Positions 53,432-62,039 of a stretch of 64,000 bases of DNA are shown here, in pieces. Source of the stretch: Olsenella sp. An293. Its GTDB lineage: Bacteria > Actinomycetota > Coriobacteriia > Coriobacteriales > Atopobiaceae. A program made the position numbers and the translations under genes. Position 1 is the stretch's first letter. Each line of letters opens with the position of its first letter. The stretch is taken from assembly GCF_002159495.1 (NCBI RefSeq), contig NZ_NFIT01000003.1, forward strand, positions 62,001 through 126,000. The letters run 5' to 3'. Under the pieces are notes generated by a model. That model saw nothing but the letters and a program-made list of their open reading frames with translations. It was not told where the DNA came from and did no database searches.

Positions 53432-54067
53432 TCACGCCTCCGCGAAACCACGCATCTTCTCGGTGTAGAAAAGCTTGACAGCGAACTGGTACTTCTGATC
53501 CTCGATCTCAGCACCTTTTGTGGCAAAGATGGTGAGGTCGTCAACTCCATGTTTGATAAAGCCGCCGATTCCCTCGAAGAAGCCCCCGATGACCTCAAGT
53601 GGGTTGTTGGGACCGTCCTTCGAGTCAGTGTCCGCCACGTGGAAGTCGGCGAGAAGGTCGGGGAAGTCTTGGCCGTATGACCGAGCGAAAGCAAGAAAAT
53701 CCCAATACTGCTCGCGAGTCCCAGGACCTGAATCGACGGCGATGGAAGCCTGCTTTCCACTGACGAGGATATGGACGCCGCCACCCTCGATCCTGTCAGT
53801 CGACTGGGCATTGAGGGCCTCAATGTAGTCACGAGCAAAGCCAGGGTCCCCGACGAACACGACCTTCTGGTCGGACGTGAGCGGGTTGTCGTTGAAGAGC
53901 CGCTCGTTGTAAATGACGGTGCGAATCGACCCGTCAACTGGGCCGACAACGTGATCACGATCCTTATCGTCGGCGGTACCCACGAGGTTGTGAAGCAGCT
54001 TCGAGTATTTGCCGCGCCCATCGGCTTCCACGATGACAATGGTCTCGGGCTCTGGGATACCGAACAT
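53432..54067 (-). CDS. Unrecognised 211-residue protein, partner of the 510-residue protein
   Basis: 211 residues from ATG 54067 (minus; AGGGGG upstream). Alternating beta/alpha pattern: PETIVIVEADGRGKYSKLLHNLV, SIRTVIYNERLFNDNPLTSDQKVVFVGDPGFARDYIEAL, GGGVHILVSGKQASIAVD, then IGGFFEGIGGFIKHG near the C-terminus. No nucleotide-binding or catalytic signature is certain. Its stop lies one base before the next start, so the two are translated together. It has its own near-perfect -10 and is likely expressed in the integrated state. Confidence 0.75.
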   Translation of the reverse strand: MFGIPEPETIVIVEADGRGKYSKLLHNLVGTADDKDRDHVVGPVDGSIRTVIYNERLFNDNPLTSDQKVVFVGDPGFARDYIEALNAQSTDRIEGGGVHILVSGKQASIAVDSGPGTREQYWDFLAFARSYGQDFPDLLADFHVADTDSKDGPNNPLEVIGGFFEGIGGFIKHGVDDLTIFATKGAEIEDQKYQFAVKLFYTEKMRGFAEA

Positions 54068-54101
54068 CGCGCCCCCTAAGAAGCGAAGGATCAATACAAA
54101 G

Positions 54102-54107
54102 ATTATA
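54102..54107 (-). promoter_or_regulatory. Consensus -10 of the two-gene cargo
   Basis: Perfect TATAAT on the minus strand (in AGAATCTATAATCTTTG), 35 bases upstream of the 211-residue gene. The -35 (TGGCAG at about 54130-54125) is weak. It differs from the TAGAAT boxes of the host genes. Confidence 0.55.
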
Positions 54108-54151
54108 GATTCTGCACGGATGTCCTGCCACGTACGCCGGAGGGGTGCCTT

Positions 54152-55531
54152 TTAGGAGCCCTTCGCAGTGAGGTACCCCGCACCACCCGCGCCGTCGATC
54201 CTCATGTACTGGTAGCCCGCGCGCGAGCTCGCGTAGGTCGTGCCCGCCCCGCCCACGAGCGAGGCGCACTGGTAGAACGTCTGGAAGCCGGAGATCCCGG
54301 AGGACGGCAGCGCCCAGTCGGCGTCCGCCCAGATCGTCACGAGCGAGCCGCACCCGCCGAAGGTGTAGGCGAGGTCCTCGAGCGAGGACGGGTCGAGCCC
54401 GGAGAGGTCGATCTCCGTGAGCCCCTCGCAGCTGTTGAAGGTGTGCTGCATCTCGCGCACGCCCCTCAGGTTCCCCATGCCCTCGACCTCGGTGATGGCC
54501 TGGTGGCCGTAGAACCAGTAGTTCGTGTTCACGTGGTCGTAGGAGGCCATGTCCGCCGCTACGGTCACCCACTCCACGTCGTGCCGGTGGTCGTACCAGG
54601 GCTGGTAGCCCACCGAGTTGTACCGCGCGTTCGCGCACAGGCGCCCCGACGACACGAGCTCGCGCCCCGCCTCCGGCTCGGTCGCGGAGGTAAGCACCAG
54701 CTCGCCGTCCGCGTAGAGGAAGCATCGGAACCACTCCCGGTTGTCGGCGTCGGGGTAGGTCAGCACTCCGGACTCGCCGAAGTTGAGCGCGTCGTGGTCG
54801 TCCGTCTGCTCGGGGACGTACCCCTCCCCGCCGACGAGCCTCCTGCAGCCGCTGAACATCAGGGAGCCGGAGGTCACGCTCCCCATGAAAACCTCCGCCC
54901 AGATCGTCTCGAGCGAGGCGCAGCTCACGAACATCTGGTTCATGCTCGTCACGCCGGAGAGCTCCTCGAAGCCCTCCACCTCCACGAGGTTCTCGAAGCC
55001 GTGGAAGAGGTAGGCGGCGCTCTCGAGGCCTCCCTCGGAGAAGTCGTCGTCGAACACCGCCCGCGTGACGGAGAGCTTGTCTTCGTCCCAGGGGCGGGCG
55101 CCGGCGGACGAGTAGCCCTCCGGGTCGACCTCCCACGCCTTGAGGATGACGGCTCCCGGCACGTCGGAGGAGCGCCCGTCGCGGTAGTTGAACTCGAGCG
55201 TCCCGTCCGCGAGCAGGAGGGCGCGCATCTTCACGCCCACGTCCCAGGCCAGCGCAAGGATCGCCGGGGCCATCTCGGAGGGCAGGTAGGTCTCGGAGAG
55301 CCCGTTCTGCGCGCGGATCGCGTCGGCGATGCCGTCGAAGACGGAGTCTGAGATCACGCCCGTGCCGGACGTCGCCGGCGCCTGGTAGGGCGTCCCCGTT
55401 TTGGATCCGTCGAGGGCCAGCACGGCAGCGGCCATCTCGGAGGGCAGGTAGGTCCCCGTCCCGCCGTTCTGGACTCGGATCGCGTTGGCGATGTCGGTGA
55501 GCACGCCCTTGTCTATCGTCCCCACGGCCAT
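54152..55531 (-). CDS. Phage tail fibre/receptor-binding protein with DUF285/BspA-type leucine-rich repeats
   Basis: 459 residues. Two N-terminal copies of a tail-knob module (ADAIRAQNGLSETYLPSEMAPAIL, and a first copy with IANAIRVQNGGTGTYLPSEM). The rest is BspA/DUF285-like repeat sequence (LESAAYLFHGFENLVEVEGFEELSGVTSMNQMFVSCASLETIWA and LTEIDLSGLDPSSLEDLAYTFGGCGSLVTIWAD). Last gene of the minus-strand tail operon; start overlaps the preceding stop (TGATG). BspA-type repeats mediate surface adhesion in oral and gut bacteria, so a host-binding role is inferred. Confidence 0.8.
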   Translation of the reverse strand: MAVGTIDKGVLTDIANAIRVQNGGTGTYLPSEMAAAVLALDGSKTGTPYQAPATSGTGVISDSVFDGIADAIRAQNGLSETYLPSEMAPAILALAWDVGVKMRALLLADGTLEFNYRDGRSSDVPGAVILKAWEVDPEGYSSAGARPWDEDKLSVTRAVFDDDFSEGGLESAAYLFHGFENLVEVEGFEELSGVTSMNQMFVSCASLETIWAEVFMGSVTSGSLMFSGCRRLVGGEGYVPEQTDDHDALNFGESGVLTYPDADNREWFRCFLYADGELVLTSATEPEAGRELVSSGRLCANARYNSVGYQPWYDHRHDVEWVTVAADMASYDHVNTNYWFYGHQAITEVEGMGNLRGVREMQHTFNSCEGLTEIDLSGLDPSSLEDLAYTFGGCGSLVTIWADADWALPSSGISGFQTFYQCASLVGGAGTTYASSRAGYQYMRIDGAGGAGYLTAKGS

Positions 55532-57081
55532 CAGAACTCCACCCCGCTCAGGTCGTCGAGCGCCGCGATCTGCTGCGCCACGTACTCCTTGGTCGCGTAG
55601 GCGGAGAGGTCGGGCGTCGCGCCCGGCGCCCCGTCCTCGCCGTCCTGCCCGGGTGCGCCTTGCGGCCCCTGCTCTCCCGCCTCGCCCTTGAGGCCGGAGA
55701 AGGCGAACGCAAACGTGCGCGCCCCCGGCGTGCCGCCGAGCGTCACGGTCACGGACGGCGTGCCCGTGGACGAGTCCACCGTGGCGGTCGCGCCCGTGAT
55801 CTCGGCGTCGGCCCCGTCCTGGCCGTCAGCGCCGGGCGCGCCGTCTTGGCCATCGGCCCCATCCTCGCCGTCGGCACCTGGTGACCCCGGGACTCCCTGC
55901 GGGCCACGCAGAGCCTCGAGCTGCTCGGACGAGAAGTCCGAGTAGGTGAACGGGTCACCCTTCTCGCCCCGCTCGCCTTTGAGGTCGACAGAGCTCGTGC
56001 CGCTCGCACTCGTCACCGTAAGCACCGTGCCATTCCACGAGTGCGTGACGCTCACTCCGTCAGCGCCATCGGCTCCCGGTGCACCATCCAGCCCGTCCGC
56101 ACCATCCTCACCCGGATCGCCCTTCGGCCCCTTGAGCGCCGCCAGTTGCTCGGCGGTGAAGTCGGCATACGTAAAGGCATCGCCCTTCTCGCCACGCTCG
56201 CCGTCATCGCCCTTGTCTCCCTTCGCGCCGTGGAGAAGCGTTGCCGTAGTAGTGCCGCTGGCGTCGGTCACCACAACCACCGCCCCTTCGGCAGTCTGCG
56301 TCACGGAGGCCGTCGGGCTCACACCGTCCGCCCCATCCTTACCATCGGCGCCGGGAGCACCATCGGCTCCGTCCTTGCCGTCAACACCAGGCGCCCCGTC
56401 CTTACCGTCAACGCCCGCAGGCCCCGGCTCGCCGTCGGCCCCGTCGAAGTCCCCGCGCTCGGCAGCAGCCAGCAGCTCCTCTTTTGCCTCTATCGCAGCC
56501 GCGGCGGCAGCGTTCGCCGCGGCAACGGCGCCCGAAGCTCCAGCAGCCTCCTCAACCGCCTGCTCCGCTGTGGCAACCGCGCCCTGGGCCGTCGTAACCG
56601 CCTCCTGCGCCTTGGAAACTGCCTCGGCAATAAGCGTATCGGCATTCTCGTATTTCTTTATAGCGTCGAGAAAGAGCGAGAATCCGTCCTCAGACTCGGC
56701 GCCGCCCACGAGCACCTTCTCCACGCGCACCTCGAACGCACACGTCGAGATTGAGCTCCCTCCGGGAAGCGACACCATCACCTGGCAGTCGACCGAACCC
56801 TCGGCGCATGCCATAGCAGCCGGATAGAACACGGAGAATGCACCAGTCTCCGTATCAACCTCATCGAACGGCTCGCACCCTCGCTCGCGCGTCGCGCGGT
56901 GACGCCACAGCAGATACACGCTCGCACCCGAAAGGTCGACCGCCTCACCGTCCCGCCTCACCAAAAGAGCGATGCCACGCCCCTCCGCATCGGCGGGAGA
57001 GGCAACCAAGGCGCCCGCAAACACGTCATCGCAGGACTCCCAGACCAGCTCATGCAGGCCGAAACCATCAAGACCAGCCAT
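55531..57081 (-). CDS. Baseplate protein: BppU-type N-terminus, coiled coil, collagen-like repeats
   Basis: 516 residues. N-terminal BppU-like domain (about 1-130: [62 protein letters not shown]). A helical segment (about 145-215) leads into several blocks of Gly-X-Y collagen-like repeats ([19 protein letters not shown] and similar) alternating with short beta domains. It ends with [17 protein letters not shown] plus VEF, the same ending as the upstream protein. Such proteins form trimeric tail appendages. Confidence 0.82.
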   Translation of the reverse strand: MAGLDGFGLHELVWESCDDVFAGALVASPADAEGRGIALLVRRDGEAVDLSGASVYLLWRHRATRERGCEPFDEVDTETGAFSVFYPAAMACAEGSVDCQVMVSLPGGSSISTCAFEVRVEKVLVGGAESEDGFSLFLDAIKKYENADTLIAEAVSKAQEAVTTAQGAVATAEQAVEEAAGASGAVAAANAAAAAAIEAKEELLAAAERGDFDGADGEPGPAGVDGKDGAPGVDGKDGADGAPGADGKDGADGVSPTASVTQTAEGAVVVVTDASGTTTATLLHGAKGDKGDDGERGEKGDAFTYADFTAEQLAALKGPKGDPGEDGADGLDGAPGADGADGVSVTHSWNGTVLTVTSASGTSSVDLKGERGEKGDPFTYSDFSSEQLEALRGPQGVPGSPGADGEDGADGQDGAPGADGQDGADAEITGATATVDSSTGTPSVTVTLGGTPGARTFAFAFSGLKGEAGEQGPQGAPGQDGEDGAPGATPDLSAYATKEYVAQQIAALDDLSGVEF

Positions 57082-58361
57082 CAGAACTCCACCCCCGAGA
57101 GGTCATCGAGCGCGGCTATCTGCTGCGCAACGTACTCCTTTGTTGCCAGCGCGGGCACCTCGCCACCGGCAGCCACGCCTGCCGCCTGTTCGATGGCAGC
57201 CACGCTCGCGCCCACGGCGGCAACGGTATCGCCCGCAGCACCCGCCACGTCCTCAACCGCCGCCACCCGAGCCTCGACAGAGCTGCGCTCCGCAAACGCC
57301 GTGCGCGGGACAGCACCGATCGAGTAGCGCGCCTCCACCGCATCCCCGAAGAGCCGCACGCGACGCACCACCCGCGCCCGAAGGCGCCATGCAGGATCGC
57401 GCGACGAGTCCACCACCGCGACCTCGTCTCCGAGTCCAACAAAGACAGCACCCGAAAGCGCCACGGCGTCCACCTCGTAGCTCACCAGCGGAGCGCACGT
57501 CTCCGCAAGAGCCTCCTGCGTGCGGGCGAGAAGAACCTCGGGGTCCTCAACATCCGCGAACGTCACCTCTCCAAAGCGGTGCACGCGGCCGCCCGAGCCG
57601 TCTGGCAGGCCCCACAGCAGCCTCGCTTCATCGTCGCCGACCCAGTCGACACCACCGTTCACCTCACCGAACGTGAGCTTGCGCCGATACCCGCCCGTGA
57701 AGGCGCCCGTCTCGTCCACCACGGGCAACCCGGCCCCATAGCCGTAGAGCGCCGTGAAGACCTCGTCCTCAGCAACCGTGCGCGTGCATCCCGCCATGTT
57801 CCGCCCGTACTCGAGCCGCGCGCCGCGCCACGAGCCCAAAGCAGCCACCGCTCGCACGGTGCGCGATGACACGCAGCCGCCCGAAACCGCGATCGCGGGC
57901 TCAATCTCGCACCCCCACACCTCGCACACGCGCCTGAGAGCCGCGAGCCGGTTCACGTGGTAGATGTAGCAGCCGTGATCGCCAAACCAACCAAGCGTGG
58001 ATGCCTGCCAACGCGTCCCCTCGAGCACGACGCCCAACGCACCGTAGAGCCCCGAGCCTGACACCCGCTCCTCCTCGACATAGCTACCGAGAAGGTCGCA
58101 CAGGCTCGACTCCGCGTATACCTCGCACGCGGCACCCAGCGCCTCGTCCGTGCGCACCACCACGTGCTCGCGCCATCGCCCGTCCTGGGGGTCTCGCCAC
58201 AGGATGCGATCGTATTTCTCAGGCGTCTCCAGGCAGGGGAACGAGAGTACGTCCTCTCCTCCCAGCTCCTCGCGATGCTCCACCGCGCCAGCCGGGTGCA
58301 GAATCCCGATACGCTCATCAGCGCGGTCGAACCAGAAGAGCGTCGGAGCCGTGCCGCCCAT
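57081..58361 (-). CDS. Tail-associated (Tal-like) protein
   Basis: 426 residues from ATG 58361 (minus), chosen because it overlaps the Dit stop in the TGATG arrangement used by its neighbours; ATG 58370 is the alternative. The pattern matches siphophage tail tip/Tal proteins: [44 protein letters not shown]-like and [10 protein letters not shown], then a C-terminal helical stretch ([30 protein letters not shown]) and the [17 protein letters not shown] end. No lysozyme or peptidase signature is certain. Confidence 0.78.
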   Translation of the reverse strand: MGGTAPTLFWFDRADERIGILHPAGAVEHREELGGEDVLSFPCLETPEKYDRILWRDPQDGRWREHVVVRTDEALGAACEVYAESSLCDLLGSYVEEERVSGSGLYGALGVVLEGTRWQASTLGWFGDHGCYIYHVNRLAALRRVCEVWGCEIEPAIAVSGGCVSSRTVRAVAALGSWRGARLEYGRNMAGCTRTVAEDEVFTALYGYGAGLPVVDETGAFTGGYRRKLTFGEVNGGVDWVGDDEARLLWGLPDGSGGRVHRFGEVTFADVEDPEVLLARTQEALAETCAPLVSYEVDAVALSGAVFVGLGDEVAVVDSSRDPAWRLRARVVRRVRLFGDAVEARYSIGAVPRTAFAERSSVEARVAAVEDVAGAAGDTVAAVGASVAAIEQAAGVAAGGEVPALATKEYVAQQIAALDDLSGVEF

Positions 58362-59101
58362 CAGAGCCATCTTTCTGTGAAGTTTGCTGTGAAGTCCGCG
58401 CAGCCCGTGAAGGACAGCTCGTGCGGACCCGGTTCCAGCCAGAAGAAGTCGCTGTCGAGCGTCACGTCGGAATCTGCAGCCTCGCCGTCAACCCATGCGC
58501 GCCCGGCACCGCAGTCGATGATGACCTCCTCGCCGCCCAGGAACGCTCGCTCCACCTCGACATGAGCACCCGTGTCATCGTCCTCGACGGTCACTCCATC
58601 ACCAGCCGCCGCTTCCATCACGAACGTCGGCAACGTCCTATACGAGCCGCCAACGACAAACGACAGTCCTGCGCCGCCGCCAGCGGGCACGACCTCCTGC
58701 CCCTGCCCCCATGCAACGGGATCGAACGCCGTGAACGCCAGCTCGCAGGAACCGTCCTCGAAGAGGGCGTCCCAGGCATCCGCGCCTGTGCACACGGCGT
58801 TGCGATAGACGAGCCCCGGTTCGCCGGGGAGCTCCAAGTCGCATCCGGCATCCGAGGCGAGCCACGCCGCCGCTTCGTGGCGCAACGCAGAGAGCCCCTC
58901 CGCGTCCTCGTCTTCGGCAAGGTCGAGGAAGAGCCGCACGCGCAGAGTCTTGGGCGGGATACGTGCAGAGAGCAGGACCGCACCGGCACGGCCTGGCACC
59001 TCAGCGGCGTCCACGGAGAGGCCGTGTGCCGCGGGCAGTACCACCTCGGCGGTCGAGAAGGACGAGAAGTCGTGCCCATCGAACTTGATGGAGCGCGCCA
59101 T
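58361..59101 (-). CDS. Distal tail protein (Dit-like)
   Basis: 246 residues. The N-terminus SIKFDGHDFSSFSTAEVVLPAAHGLSVDAAEVPGRAGAVLL is the Dit pattern; FVVGGSYRTLPTFVMEAA and the C-terminal WLEPGPHELSFTGC correspond to the galectin-like half. Dit forms the hub at the end of a siphophage tail. Normally it follows the tape-measure gene; here its upstream neighbour is a 60-codon gene and no tape measure is present. Confidence 0.82.
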   Translation of the reverse strand: MARSIKFDGHDFSSFSTAEVVLPAAHGLSVDAAEVPGRAGAVLLSARIPPKTLRVRLFLDLAEDEDAEGLSALRHEAAAWLASDAGCDLELPGEPGLVYRNAVCTGADAWDALFEDGSCELAFTAFDPVAWGQGQEVVPAGGGAGLSFVVGGSYRTLPTFVMEAAAGDGVTVEDDDTGAHVEVERAFLGGEEVIIDCGAGRAWVDGEAADSDVTLDSDFFWLEPGPHELSFTGCADFTANFTERWL

Positions 59102-59283
59102 CAGAGCCGTCCTCTCGCGCGACCATAGGACACCGCTCGGCGCTGCTCTCGCTCCGAGAGCTCCTCGTCTCGGAAGCGGTCACCGGAACGGCGCAGGCGA
59201 ACGTCGGCGTGAGAACCGCGCTCGTCGTGCCAAGTGCCCTGACTGCCACCCGCCCCGCTCTTCGTGCCCTTCCTATCGGTCAT
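59101..59283 (-). CDS. Small basic/acidic protein in the structural operon, unknown function
   Basis: 60 residues from ATG 59283 (minus; GGGAG just before it). Very polar (TDRKGTKSGAGGSQGTWHDERGSHADVRL and a tail rich in Arg). Start and stop overlap both neighbours (ATGA and TGATG), which supports it being translated. It occupies the place where tail-tube and tape-measure genes are expected. Confidence 0.6.
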   Translation of the reverse strand: MTDRKGTKSGAGGSQGTWHDERGSHADVRLRRSGDRFRDEELSEREQRRAVSYGRARGRL

Positions 59284-59672
59284 ATCTCCCTCGCAACCGT
59301 CAGCCTCACCGTGAATGCCCACACGAAGCGCCCGCTCGAGTCGCGCTCCCTGAAAGCCGGCGCGTCCGTATCGATGCCCAGGATGCGCACCCCGGAACCC
59401 GCCACGTTCCACTCGGCGCGACCGGACAAGCGCACAGCCGCTTCGCACAGAATCGCGACATCGCATGCGGCAGCATCCGTTTCGCGGACGGCAAACACCT
59501 CCACCGAAGAGACTCCGCGTTCCTCGCCGTCTTGGCGGCTCTCACGCGAGAAGCCCGCCCAGCGAACCACGACGGGCTGTTCGCTCAACAGTGCGCTTGG
59601 CGCGATACAGAACACGTCACTGACTCCCGCCGCGCGCAGCATCCCCGCCACGGCATCCACGACCGCCCTCAT
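59280..59672 (-). CDS. Putative tail terminator / minor capsid protein
   Basis: 130 residues. Opening helix MRAVVDAVAGMLRAAG, then SVEVFAVRETDAAACDVAILCEAAVRLSG and the closing beta hairpin RFVWAFTVRLTVA, resembling small tail-terminator or minor-capsid proteins that follow the head-closure protein in Gram-positive siphophages. Overlaps both neighbours by 4 bases. Assigned by size, pattern and position. Confidence 0.6.
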   Translation of the reverse strand: MRAVVDAVAGMLRAAGVSDVFCIAPSALLSEQPVVVRWAGFSRESRQDGEERGVSSVEVFAVRETDAAACDVAILCEAAVRLSGRAEWNVAGSGVRILGIDTDAPAFRERDSSGRFVWAFTVRLTVAREI

Positions 59673-59995
59673 CGCAGCTCCACTTCCCAGTGGTGCACGC
59701 GTCCGTTGAACCCCTCGAAGCGCGAAACCTTAGCAGCCACGTACGACCTCCCATGCACCTCGACGCGCGAGCCCGCGGGAATCTCGAAAGCACCTGCGCT
59801 CATGACGGCATCCACGAAGAGCGTGCCCGCCCCGGCGTCCGCGCTGCGGTGCGCATTGGCGACCACCGACTGTGCCCGCTCGAACCTCACGTGCGAGATG
59901 GCGCGCGGCTCGCCAAAGCCGCCATCGACCGCCGGCTCGCGCACTAGGCACGAGTCCGACAGCAGCCTCGCGGGTATCGGACGCAGCCACGCCAT
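59669..59995 (-). CDS. Putative minor capsid / head-closure protein
   Basis: 108 residues. The start MAWLRPIPARLLSDSCLVREP and the end VEVHGRSYVAAKVSRFEGFNGRVHHWEVEL match the minor capsid protein 1 pattern of Gram-positive phages (head-tail joining). Start and stop overlap the neighbouring genes. Confidence 0.68.
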   Translation of the reverse strand: MAWLRPIPARLLSDSCLVREPAVDGGFGEPRAISHVRFERAQSVVANAHRSADAGAGTLFVDAVMSAGAFEIPAGSRVEVHGRSYVAAKVSRFEGFNGRVHHWEVELR

Positions 59996-60351
59996 CAGCG
60001 CACCCCGCAGAACAGGAGCCCCGTCCCAGCAAGTTCTTTCTCGCAGGCGTAGGTCGCCTGCTCCTCACCGGTGGTTCCCCGGTTGTCGTAGTGCGTCACC
60101 GAGAAGGACCCGAGCTGGAATCCGCCCACCTGTCCCTCGCCAAACTCCGCGAACGCCTCGGCTGCCGCGCACACCGCACGCCGGTACGCAAGCTCGTCCG
60201 CCTCGCACGCGGGAACGCGACCGCCGCAGATCCATCGCACGTGACGCTCGGCGGCGGGAAGTGCGCCCGTGAACGCCTCCACGCCCATCCCGCCGCCGTA
60301 CGTGTCGCGATAGAAGCCAAAGTCAACCGACGTCGCGCCTGCACAGCCCAC
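59995..60351 (-). CDS. Putative head-tail connector protein
   Basis: 118 residues from GTG 60351 (minus), 9 bases after the capsid gene. Central helical stretch ACEADELAYRRAVCAAAEAFAEFG and the segment GGFQLGSFSVTHYDN are typical of small gp6/connector-like proteins encoded directly after the major capsid gene. Family assignment is by position and size. Confidence 0.62.
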   Translation of the reverse strand: MGCAGATSVDFGFYRDTYGGGMGVEAFTGALPAAERHVRWICGGRVPACEADELAYRRAVCAAAEAFAEFGEGQVGGFQLGSFSVTHYDNRGTTGEEQATYACEKELAGTGLLFCGVR

Positions 60352-60360
60352 AACGAGCCC

Positions 60361-61377
60361 CTACTCCAGCGGGGCCACGGACGCGTACACGCCGTCGAGC
60401 TTGTTGTCGAGCAGCTCCACGATGCCGTACTTGCGATACTTCATCATGTAGGAGTCAAGCGTCTCCAGCTCGTCGGGACTGAACACGCGGCTCGCCACGT
60501 GCTTGTCGAACTTGATCACGGCGCTCTTCTCCACCACGAGGAAGTTGATCGGCGCGCCCGCGCCCACGAGCTCGTAATACGTGGAGAGGCCGCTCTTCTG
60601 CGGACTCGCGACCTTGGAGTAGGTTCCGGAGCTCTCGGTGTAGTAGGTCTTGCCGCTCACGATATCGGTGTCGGAGGTGAGCTCGTAGGCGCCCTCGGCA
60701 GGCGCATAGCCAAACTGGTCCTCGTCACCGGAGAGCAGGTCTATGTGCGAGTAGAAGCGCACCTGCGGCACCTCAACGATGCGGGAGAACCGCTCGAGCA
60801 CGCGGTTCGAGCGCGTCGGGTTCGCAAGGCTGAAGTCATCCAGCACGCCCTTGAGCGTCGGCGTGATGAAGAGGTAACGAGAGCCCGTGGTCACCTGCGC
60901 CTCGTCCATGGCGTTCGTCACGGCGCGCAGGGCGGCGAGCACGTCCTCCGCCTCGGCGTCGGAATAGTCGGTCGTGGCGGTGGAAACGCCCTCGTACCCT
61001 GCGATCTCGGCAAAGGTGAAGGCGTCGGCCTCCGGCGCCACCTGCGTGCGCTGGAGCTCGGAGCCGGCCTCGACGAAGCAGTCGAGCACGCCGGCCTCCT
61101 CCACGTCCATGACGTCGGCCAGAAGGCGGATGCCCCGGTCGTAGTTGAAGGTCTTCGTCTCAAACTCGTAGGTGATGCTGCCGGTCTTGTAGCCCACGTT
61201 GCGCGTGTAGTCGCCGAGGCCCGAGACCTGGATCTTCGGCACCATGATCTCCTTGGCGTTGCGGCCGGCGCGCACCATGCGGCGCGGGCTGTTCAGGCAC
61301 GCGGAGACCGCCGCGCGCTGGTAGACCTCGTCGAGGATGGTCGTGTAGTTCTTGGTGGATGCGATACTGTTGGCCAT
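60361..61377 (-). CDS. Phage major capsid protein
   Basis: 338 residues. N-terminal ILDEVYQRAAVSACLNSP, VPKIQVSGLGDYTRNVGYKTGSITYEFETKTFNYDRGIRLLADVMDVEEAG, FITPTLKGVLDDF and VVEKSAVIKFDKHVASRVF follow the pattern of GP20-scaffold-associated HK97-fold major capsid proteins. A central insertion (about 230-275, YELTSDTDIVSGKTYYTESSG) looks like a surface-exposed decoration. Follows the scaffold gene by 3 bases. Confidence 0.88.
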   Translation of the reverse strand: MANSIASTKNYTTILDEVYQRAAVSACLNSPRRMVRAGRNAKEIMVPKIQVSGLGDYTRNVGYKTGSITYEFETKTFNYDRGIRLLADVMDVEEAGVLDCFVEAGSELQRTQVAPEADAFTFAEIAGYEGVSTATTDYSDAEAEDVLAALRAVTNAMDEAQVTTGSRYLFITPTLKGVLDDFSLANPTRSNRVLERFSRIVEVPQVRFYSHIDLLSGDEDQFGYAPAEGAYELTSDTDIVSGKTYYTESSGTYSKVASPQKSGLSTYYELVGAGAPINFLVVEKSAVIKFDKHVASRVFSPDELETLDSYMMKYRKYGIVELLDNKLDGVYASVAPLE

Positions 61378-61380
61378 CTG

Positions 61381-61890
61381 CTACTCCTCGTCCACGATGC
61401 CCGCGATCTCGCGCCACCGCTTCATCGTCTTGCCCTCGTCGGATGCGGCCCCCGCGTTGGGGAGACCGGTCTTGCCGCCCTGCCTGGAGGCAACCCCCTC
61501 GAACAGCCACGGCTCGGCCTCCTTCAGCTTGGAGACGTCCCCGCCGTGCTCGTCGAGAAGGACGCGGGCTGCCCTCACGTTGCGCGCGCCAGCCATCGTG
61601 AGCTCGAACTCGACGCGCTGCTCCTCGCCCTGGCGCCGCAGCTCGTCCATCTCCGCACGCAGGGCCTCTGCCGCCTCGGCGGACTTGGCCGCCTCCGCGA
61701 TCGCTCCCTCTAGCTCTGCAATCTTTGCGTCACGCTCGGCGAGAAGAGCCTCGTAGTCCGTACCCGCTCCCGCTGCGCCGGCGCCGCCGGACGTCAGCGG
61801 CTCCTGCGCCGCCTGCTGCGGTTCGCCCCGCGCCGCCTGACTGTTCGTCTCCTGGAGCTCCCGCGTCTTGCCATCGACCTCACCGTCCAT
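61381..61890 (-). CDS. Phage scaffolding protein (GP20-like)
   Basis: 169 residues from ATG 61890 (minus; AAAGGCGGG upstream). Hydrophilic, with a coiled coil (about 48-95; LLAERDAKIAELEGAIAEAAKSAEAAEALRAEMDELRRQ) and the C-terminal PWLFEGVASRQGGKTGLPN pattern of phage minor structural GP20/DUF4355. Scaffold-then-capsid order is standard. The portal and terminase genes expected next are not visible before the window edge. Confidence 0.82.
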   Translation of the reverse strand: MDGEVDGKTRELQETNSQAARGEPQQAAQEPLTSGGAGAAGAGTDYEALLAERDAKIAELEGAIAEAAKSAEAAEALRAEMDELRRQGEEQRVEFELTMAGARNVRAARVLLDEHGGDVSKLKEAEPWLFEGVASRQGGKTGLPNAGAASDEGKTMKRWREIAGIVDEE

Positions 61891-61921
61891 AGATGGGCCC
61901 GCCTTTCTCGTCGGGCAGGCC

Positions 61922-61960
61922 AAGAAAAAGCCTGCACCCGGTATTCCACGGATACAGGCT
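61922..61960 (-). terminator. Terminator-like hairpin ahead of the structural operon (minus strand)
   Basis: On the minus strand AGCCTG-TAT-CCG ... CGG-GTG-CAGGCT is followed by TTTTCTTG. It lies 32 bases upstream of the scaffold start, so it would end transcription entering the capsid genes unless antiterminated. Confidence 0.6.
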
Positions 61961-62039
61961 ATCGGCGTGTCACAAGCACGCTCTCCGAAGAGCTCGATGA
62001 CTGCGGGCGTAATAACTCTGTGAGCAGAAGAATTTCCTC

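Noticed and set aside
59101-59466. Longer 121-residue version of the small structural gene
   Set aside because: It would overlap the upstream gene extensively; ATG 59283 with its ribosome site and the ATGA overlap is the better start.
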